Shown here: piece by piece, positions 57,761-64,000 of the stretch
Numbering within the stretch: the stretch's first letter is position 1
Layout of the letters: each line of letters begins with the position of its first letter
From: Syngnathus acus
Lineage: Eukaryota > Chordata > Actinopteri > Syngnathiformes > Syngnathidae
Reading direction: 5' to 3'
Assembly (NCBI RefSeq): GCF_901709675.1
Contig: NC_051094.1
Location: 248,001 to 312,000, forward strand
DNA: 64,000 nt
Program-made: the position numbers and the translations under genes
The notes under the pieces: model-generated
Database searches by the model: none
What the model was told of the DNA's origin: nothing
Seen by the model: only the letters and a program-made list of their open reading frames with translations

Positions 57761-58126
57761 GTGTAGCGTTACTGATGTCGATATGGTATACACCGACGAG
57801 AATTCATAGCTGTTTGGTTTTAGCGTCATCGGCTGAATTGTGTAAGGTCATTTCTCAGGTAAGCTATTTGCATCAACATCTGAAAATCTCATTTTGCACT
57901 CTGAATGCTTCAACCTGCAGAATCAGAAGTATTTTCATGCAAACTGTCTGCTACGGCCAAGTCATGTCAATAAGTTAGCAAATGGACGGCACACACTGCC
58001 ACTTGCACATTCACACAATTGCACACAACAATCTAAAGCAATTGGATGAGCTTGAGTCAAAAGCTTGTTGCTATGGTTACAACAAAACCGGCACTAATTG
58101 CAGTCTCGTGTGTTTGCAGGTTGCAT

Positions 58127-58204
58127 GGACAGTCGTTGGGCAGTAGCAGGTAAGCTGGCACGCAGCAACAAACCAGCTAACAAGACACTGCCTCACGACC
58201 GTCC
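58127..58204 (-). ncRNA. mir449: miR-449/34-family microRNA precursor, copy 1
   Basis: Minus-strand hairpin. The 5p arm holds a 22-nt mature-like sequence at 58193-58172 beginning AGGCAGTG (seed GGCAGUG) and ending TTAGCTGGT, the miR-449 pattern. The 3p arm (GCCAGCTTACC...) pairs with it: of 33 ungapped positions about 27 form Watson-Crick or G-U pairs, closed by a 12-nt loop. In mammals the miR-449 cluster lies in a CDC20B intron upstream of GPX8, in the CDC20B orientation, which is the arrangement here. miR-449 represses Notch/BMP and CP110-type targets in multiciliated-cell differentiation. Confidence 0.9.
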
Positions 58205-58569
58205 ACAGAAGAAGAGGAACGGACAATAATGCCTCACCTGTTGAGGTCACATTCAAAACGACATTACAGGTTGATGTAGAGCCATATCCTGTTCTGTTCT
58301 GTTCTAACGACTGAGGTTGCTACTAACAAAACAAGAAAACGTTATCTCTGGTGAAGACTGAAACTTCAACTCACAATCCAGGCCAAATTGAGCAAGACGT
58401 GGGCAACTTGTCTCACAGTCGAGATGTATGACTCTGGCGCCGCCTTGTGGAATTTCAGGGTGTTTCACAAAGAGCGCCAAAAAAGCCGTTTGTGAAGCGT
58501 GAACCTCGATGACGTGCGGGAGCATCCCGAGCGAGCGCGCGTCGTTTCAGCTTGTCTCAAAGGGTGAAC

Positions 58570-58644
58570 TGTTCACATAGCAGAGCGCTGTGAGCTGGCA
58601 CAAGCAACTCCAGCTAACATGACACTGCCTGCTCACCAGTCACA
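58570..58644 (-). ncRNA. mir449: miR-449/34-family microRNA precursor, copy 2
   Basis: Second minus-strand hairpin ~440 bp upstream of copy 1. The mature-like sequence is at 58630-58609, again beginning AGGCAGTGTC and ending GTTAGCTGGA, differing from copy 1 at three visible positions including the last base. The 3p arm (CCAGCTCACAGCGCTCTGC) pairs with about 16 of 20 positions without a bulge; the loop is GTTGCTTGTG. The shared seed, shared loop style and orientation indicate a tandem cluster from one primary transcript. Ends are approximate. Confidence 0.86.
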
Positions 58645-60338
58645 AGTCACAAGTCGCCGCGCAGCAAGTGACAGCTGTCAATCCAAAAACAGCGGGAGCA
58701 AAACTTGAAGGATGTTACCTGGAAAGGATCGTTTCTCCTCCGCTTTCCTGCCACATCCGGCTGCATATCTTGCACATGCACACTAGACGCCGGCGTAGAC
58801 GAAACCTTTTTGAATGTGTGTGTGTGTGTTTCACTGGCTGCCAGCCAGGCTCCAGGTTTCCTAAACTCGTCTTCTCTGGCTCTGGCTCTGTCTGTGCACC
58901 TGCAGTGTGTTGTCTGCTCTTTCTCTCTCTCTCTCTCGCTCTCTCCTGGACGCCGCTAGCTACTAAATAGTCCCCCCTGGGCGCTCTCTGCAGCGGGAAA
59001 CAACTCTTGCTTCTCCTCTGTGATTGGCAGCTTTTTTTTTTGTGTGTGCTTTTTCTCTCTCTCTGTCTCTCTCTTGTGTTAAATGAAGTGCGCCTTCTCC
59101 TGATTGCCTTCCCTCCGCGTCTTGGTTTCCACTAGTAACATGGACGCAGCAGTTAAAGAAAAACAGCAACTATCAGTTGAAGGCCACTTTGATGTCAGTT
59201 CAAAGTTTGCACGATTTGTTGTTTTTCTCTCATGAAAAGGCAACAAGAATTCTAGGTTATAAATTGAACTCTATTTCCCTTATTTATAATTACCTTTTAA
59301 AAATAGAATGCATTTGACCTCATTCAACAATATATAATATCATTTGTTATTTCGAATTGTTCCCATTACTTTTTATTCCTAATTGTATACATCTCTTTTT
59401 GGAGTGGATACTTTTTGTTTGTTTGGTTTTTTTGCACACATTTTTCTGGTATGCCACGAGGTGAGTGAGGTACGTACTGTAAGTCATCAGGGTTGAACAA
59501 TGGAAGTGGAATGCGCCGCCTCGCAACGCGGGTCTGTGGCGCTAAGTGGGCTGAAAGGCGCGAGTGGATGCCACCTGCCACTTCCATATGTGCCCACCCG
59601 CAGCGTGCACGAGCAATTGAACAAGTGCTTTGAGAAAACCCGAGCATGAGCTCAAGTAGGTTTTGTAACGAACAGTAACTGTTAGTTGGCCACCTGTGGT
59701 CCAGCGCACAACTGACATTCGAGAACAAATTCACATTTGACATCGAAAATTCTAATCACGTGGGGAAACCTATGGTGTTCAAGGGCCACATTTGATTTTT
59801 GTTTTTGATCAGCCAGCCTATTTAGATTTTAAAAAAAGTCCAATTTGTCCGTAAACTACTTCATGTAATCATATATTTGACCAATTAAAGAAACAGTTGA
59901 CACACTCAATACTGCTGGTTGAAAATAACCCAATATGGGTTCAAATTAAGCCATGATGCGCCTGCAGTTTAGGATGTATACGTCAAAGTTAAAAATGTTC
60001 CCAGTGGTTTATTTATGTTATTATTTACAACAAACGAATCACAAGATAAGCAAACTTGATTTATGTAGAGTACACAAGTATGTTTTCGCTCGGTAATTGC
60101 TAACTCGTTTTCCAATAGACCTACTCATTATTATTATTATTGTGGTCAGTAGGCCTACTATTTTCCCAATCACATTATAATACCGTTTAGAAATACAAAT
60201 TTAGTGAAATGTAATTAGTTTTTGAGAAAATATTATTTAATACTTCGTTTACGGAAATTCTGTTTGTAATCTTTTTTTTTTTTTTCTTATTTATATCATG
60301 TACGTATTTATTGATTTATTTGTTTGTTTATTTATTTA

Positions 60339-60395
60339 CCCAGCCTTTATTGTACCAGGTAAGTCCCATTGAGATTAAGAACCTCTTTTTCAGCT
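60339..60395. repeat. dispersed fish repeat fragment, second copy
   Basis: TTATTGTACCAGGTAAGTCC followed by CATTGAGATTAAGAACCTCT; related to 10712-10775. Confidence 0.45.
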
Positions 60396-62136
60396 ATTTA
60401 TTATGATCGTTAATTGTGTAAGGACTTGTTTAAATCATGCTGTTATCCAATTTAGAATATGAAATACATCAAAATGCATTTCAATGAATCAATAGCATTA
60501 AATGTATATATAACCATCATGATCCTGATTTTCAACTGAATAGACTTGGATGTGATGTTTCCATGGAGTCGCTGTCCCGCGGAGGATCGGCCGGCCTGAA
60601 ACGCGCATGCAGCTTTGCTTTGAGTTTCCTTAGAAACAAAGCCATTGTGCGATCAGATGAGATGAGCGCATGTGAGTACATTTCCCTCCCTCCCGCGTGA
60701 TCACCCGCAGTTTGGCGCTAGCTTGAAGCGCTCAAATGTCTTACTTGCATCCATCCTAAAAGAAAGTGAGACGGAAAAGACTCGGCCCCACTTTTTGTCC
60801 TGCATGCTGTCTGTCGGTAACAAACATTTGTTTGCATGGAATCCGATACAAGATGCACGAAGCGTCTCACTGTACAAGCTGCGATATTAAACACGACTTT
60901 CGTGCTCACTTTTGATTCATGCCGCTTAAGTCAAGGGCACAATTAGAAACATGAGCTGTTAAGCATTTTTTATTATTTTTTTTGGTTTAATAAGAGTGGA
61001 ATTTTTCATACCCATTATGTTTTGGAGACCTTGAGAATATGCACGTGTACCTCATCTTTTGGCACAGTGCTTCACTTTAGCCACCTTTTGTTATGTTACA
61101 AGCCAAATTCCAACGTGGACTAAATCCATTTTTCATACCCCATGGTGAAAAACGGTCACCTCCTCATTGAGGCTGGCCGCGCAAGGCTTTTGTCAAGTGT
61201 GTCTTGGCTGACCCAAAGCAAGCGCACTCACTTTGGGGACGTTTAAACAGGTGCCTGACTAGAGGTCCGACATGATCGACTCAGGTTGACACCACTGTAA
61301 ATGCCATCAGCGGGAGAGGGCCAAAGGTCACATTATTTACACACGTTCATCAGTCTTGATGGCGGAACAATGAACTCTTTTAATTGGGTAGAGTAAGGGA
61401 ACAAACAGTGAATGTGCAAAATCACTCGTTTTTTATTTCTTTTTGGGCGAGCACAGCAGTAACGGGTAGAAAAAAAACGACACTCATGACTATTCAATAG
61501 ATTGTAAAAAAATGAGCAGATTTTGCCACGTTTCTTGCTTCAATTTAATGGATGTTGAGCTGCTCCCACCAGTGTGTACACCTTGGCTCACTCATAAGGT
61601 GCAAGTATGAGTCATTTATATCGACAGAATATAGGGTGATATTATCTGTCTGCATTTGTTGCTCCACCATTTGTGTTTTTCCGGGTCACATCCAATACTT
61701 GGCAGGGCCGCATGTGGCCCGCTGGTCTTGAGTTTGACACCTGTAGCACAGCGGCTTATGTTGTTTGTGTACAAAGTTCAAATGTGAAAAACAAGGATCT
61801 AAAGAAGGATGTTGAGCGCAATGCGCATCATGACGCAGCGCTGCGACTGAGAGACAAAAGGAAAGGAAGCCCGTCCGTGCTCCTCAGAGGTCAGCGGGTT
61901 ACATTTGTTTGGCTGCTCAAACAAGCAAAGTTAGCACACAAATCATTTATTTACCTTTCCTAAGTCCTTCGTTTCACAATAAAATGCCATTGGGCGGGCG
62001 GGCGGTTGTTCGAGTGGATTCTCTGAACCGGAAAAGGAGGTCAAAAAAGACAAGTAAATGTTGACCAAATGACAGCGTTTGGCCCGAGAACATTACAATT
62101 GGAGGCATGTAAACAGCAGCGTAATGCTAACAAATA

Positions 62137-62138
62137 CT

Positions 62139-62176
<38 letters not shown>
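62137..62176. repeat. (GCAG)n microsatellite
   Basis: About ten GCAG units ~130 bp downstream of the mcidas stop codon. Confidence 0.93.
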
Positions 62177-62177
<1 letters not shown>

Positions 62178-62307
62178 TTTTGTGTCCTCTGACCCATGAG
62201 CTTACAAGCTACCTGAGGGAGGGAGGGAGGAAGACATCATGTAATCATTTGCCGATATCGCCGCAGATTACAAGTTAGGCATTAACAGTATCAGCCCACC
62301 CACACTC

Positions 62308-63985
62308 TCAGTTGTTGTCGGGAACCCAGCGGAAGCGGTATCCTCCGTGTCGGGTGCCCGAGGTGAAGGCTCGGCCGTGAGGGAACACGCGTGTCCTTAT
62401 GGTGCCGTGCTCTTTGACGGTGGTGCGAAAAGACCACGTGTCCGCTTCGCTGCTGCTGCTGCTGCTGCTGTCTTTGCATATGGAGGTCTGCAGGCCCGAG
62501 AATGACCCGTACACGGGGATAGCGTCCGTGTCCCGTCGCGGCGCTTCGGCGCACAGCACGGCGTGGCAGCGCGTGCCCACGTCTCTCAAGATCTCCTCCA
62601 CCGAGTCGGGTGACTGGCAGCCGTCGTCCAGTCGCTGCCTCTTGCAGGGACTGCTGGATTTAGCGCCATAAGGCCTCGCCGCTTGGCTGGTATCTACCTT
62701 TCTGTCTGCCATTAATTTCTCCAAGAGGACACATGCAAAGAGGACATTTGGACATTTTCCCTTTTTGGAGCGTAGCTAGCTCCCTGCCATCAATCAGTGT
62801 AAATGCGTTTTCCATCAACCAATTCTCCCTCACCTCCAGCACGGATGCCAGGAGCTTTGCTCGGCACGCAAGCTGCCTCAGGTGAAGGCTTCCCTCCTCA
62901 GATGGCTCACTTGTGTGCTGCAAAGTCTCATGCACCTGCTAGAAGGCACAATGTGATCATCGATCAGACAGTCCTAGAAAACGTAACCAAGCAGAATCCA
63001 CCTTAGACCCATGCTAATGCAACTTTTGTGGCTTCAATGGATTTGTCCAAATGTCTGCTCTGAGAAGCATTTAAGTGATTCCCATGAATATCACAAGCCC
63101 TGATTTGATGGATTGGGCCACATGGATAAAGACCGACCTGGAGATTGGCCTCCACGGCATGTCCCGTCCTGGCTTGACATGAGCTGAAGCCTGTCCAAAG
63201 TTCCCCATCCTGGTCATGTGCGCAGGAAGGATTGGGAAGCAGGACGACGTCGTCGTTTTCCGGAGAGGAGACATGCTGAGGGGTGAGCGGGGGGATGACG
63301 CATCCCTGAAAGGGGACCAGCTCAGCAGGGGACAGGCTGCTCTCCAGAGCGGCTGGAGAATCGGACAGAACAACAGTCATGTTATCCCAGAAACAACAAC
63401 AACAACAACAACAACAAGCCAATTCTGGCTACATTCACATGCAATTCTTGCAGAATTGCCTTACCTGCTGTAAAATCCAGAGCAAATTCCCCACAGTTTT
63501 GCTCATCCGCATCAGATCCATTGACCTGTTGAGATGACGAAAAGGCGTGTTTAAAATGTGCCCATTGAGAAGACGTACAAAGAGCTCGGTCACATCTACC
63601 TGAAAGTCCCACCCGGCAGGGCATTGTGCTTTGACGGAAACACTGGCAATCATGACTCGGAGAATGAGCGTGATGCGTTCAGGGCAGCAGGGTAAAAGTA
63701 GCTCGCGTTTTTGGTCGCCTGACTTACGATGGATGCTATTTGTGGAGGATTCCAGCGCATGCACCTTGTCAAACATTAACCGACTTTGAGTGATGCGCAA
63801 CTGCATATCTGCCACCTTATTTGTTTTTCCTCTTGTATGCATAAAAGGTGCCATTAAGCATGCAGCGAGAGAAGACAAGTGCTTGGTTGGAAACAAACGA
63901 CATTTCCTTACCTGCGAGCCGAGTGAATCGCTCTCGTTTTTCCTGGCGCAGTCTTCCAAATCATCCCATGCAATCGTTGGAAAAG
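62308..63985 (-). CDS. mcidas: multicilin, 5' partial
   Basis: Nuclear geminin-family coregulator that, with E2F4/5 and Dp1, switches on multiciliated-cell genes. Exons (minus): 63985-63912, 63525-63465, 63352-63138, 62935-62834, 62718-62308; earlier exon(s) with the start lie right of the window. The visible N-terminal part FPTIAWDDLEDCARKN is the conserved T-I-x-W-x-D-L-x-x-C block of multicilin. The coiled-coil region runs from HAVEANLQ|VHETLQ to LRQLACRAKLLASVLEKLM. The C-terminus is the TIRT domain that contacts E2F/Dp: HGTIRTRVFPHGRAF and GGYRFRWVPDNN. All junctions keep frame. The coiled coil is interrupted by HTSEPSEEGSLH, with Pro and Gly inside the expected heptads. Mammalian order GPX8-MCIDAS agrees. 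Confidence 0.92.
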
Positions 63986-64000
63986 CTGAAACGAGAGCGC

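Larger units (their letters stand above)
58660..62300. other. presumed upstream region of the miR-449/cdc20b transcript; no exons found
   Basis: If the mammalian layout holds, the miR-449 promoter and 5' cdc20b exons should be here on the minus strand. I found CT-rich tracts (58920-58946, 59055-59075), a dispersed repeat fragment at 60339-60395, and a (GCAG)n tract at 62137-62176, but no Cdc20 N-terminal motif. Confidence 0.45.

Noticed and set aside
57981-58003. Third possible miR-449 copy (minus strand, TGGCAGTGTGTGCC)
   Set aside because: It has the GGCAGTG seed, but the rest of the mature part diverges and only a short stem of mixed G-U pairs forms with the flank. Hairpin evidence is too weak.
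58304-58525. Minus-strand 73-residue frame between the two miR-449 hairpins
   Set aside because: No family resemblance; most likely part of the primary microRNA transcript.

Overview
The window is vertebrate nuclear DNA, almost certainly from a ray-finned (teleost) fish. The genes are intron-rich but compact, encode recognisable vertebrate proteins, and are separated by many di- to pentanucleotide microsatellites, hAT-type elements, a LINE and tRNA-type SINE sequence typical of fish. I cannot name the species.

Layout: (1) 435-13068, minus strand: slc20a2 (phosphate transporter PiT-2), 3' end beyond the window. Its last visible intron holds a 520-bp CA repeat and a near-intact LINE with both ORFs open (about 3578-8303). 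(2) 13.1-31.7 kb: a long gene-poor stretch of GC-rich patches, microsatellites, a 197-bp perfect tandem duplication, foldback elements and SINE/LINE tails. (3) 31771-36910, plus: mthfd2l, a complete mitochondrial folate enzyme in eight exons. (4) 38169-39487, 42117-44635 and 47666-50221, plus: three ErbB-receptor ligand genes in the order epgn-, ereg-, areg-like. Each has a six-cysteine EGF module split by a phase-2 intron and a membrane anchor. (5) 51267-52551, minus: a granzyme A/K-like serine protease. (6) 53630-55277, minus: degenerate cdc20b exons. (7) 56237-57397, plus: gpx8. (8) 58127-58204 and about 58570-58644, minus: two hairpins with miR-449/34-family mature sequences. (9) 62308-63985, minus: mcidas (multicilin), 5' end beyond the window.

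The second half therefore joins two gene neighbourhoods known in mammals: MTHFD2L-EPGN-EREG-AREG and GZM-CDC20B(host of miR-449, with GPX8 nested)-MCIDAS. The latter is a multiciliogenesis locus. The most striking observations are these. The miR-449 hairpins and mcidas look intact while the cdc20b remnant carries frameshifts, a deletion and a lost splice donor. GPX8 has serine where the peroxidatic cysteine is expected. Splice sites of several genes are embedded in long microsatellites (GTGA arrays at donors, CTGC at an acceptor). slc20a2 contains a 63-bp, in-frame, stop-free mini-intron that may be an exitron.

Exon boundaries were derived by hand from GT/AG sites, reading-frame continuity and remembered family sequences; no alignment or expression data were available.
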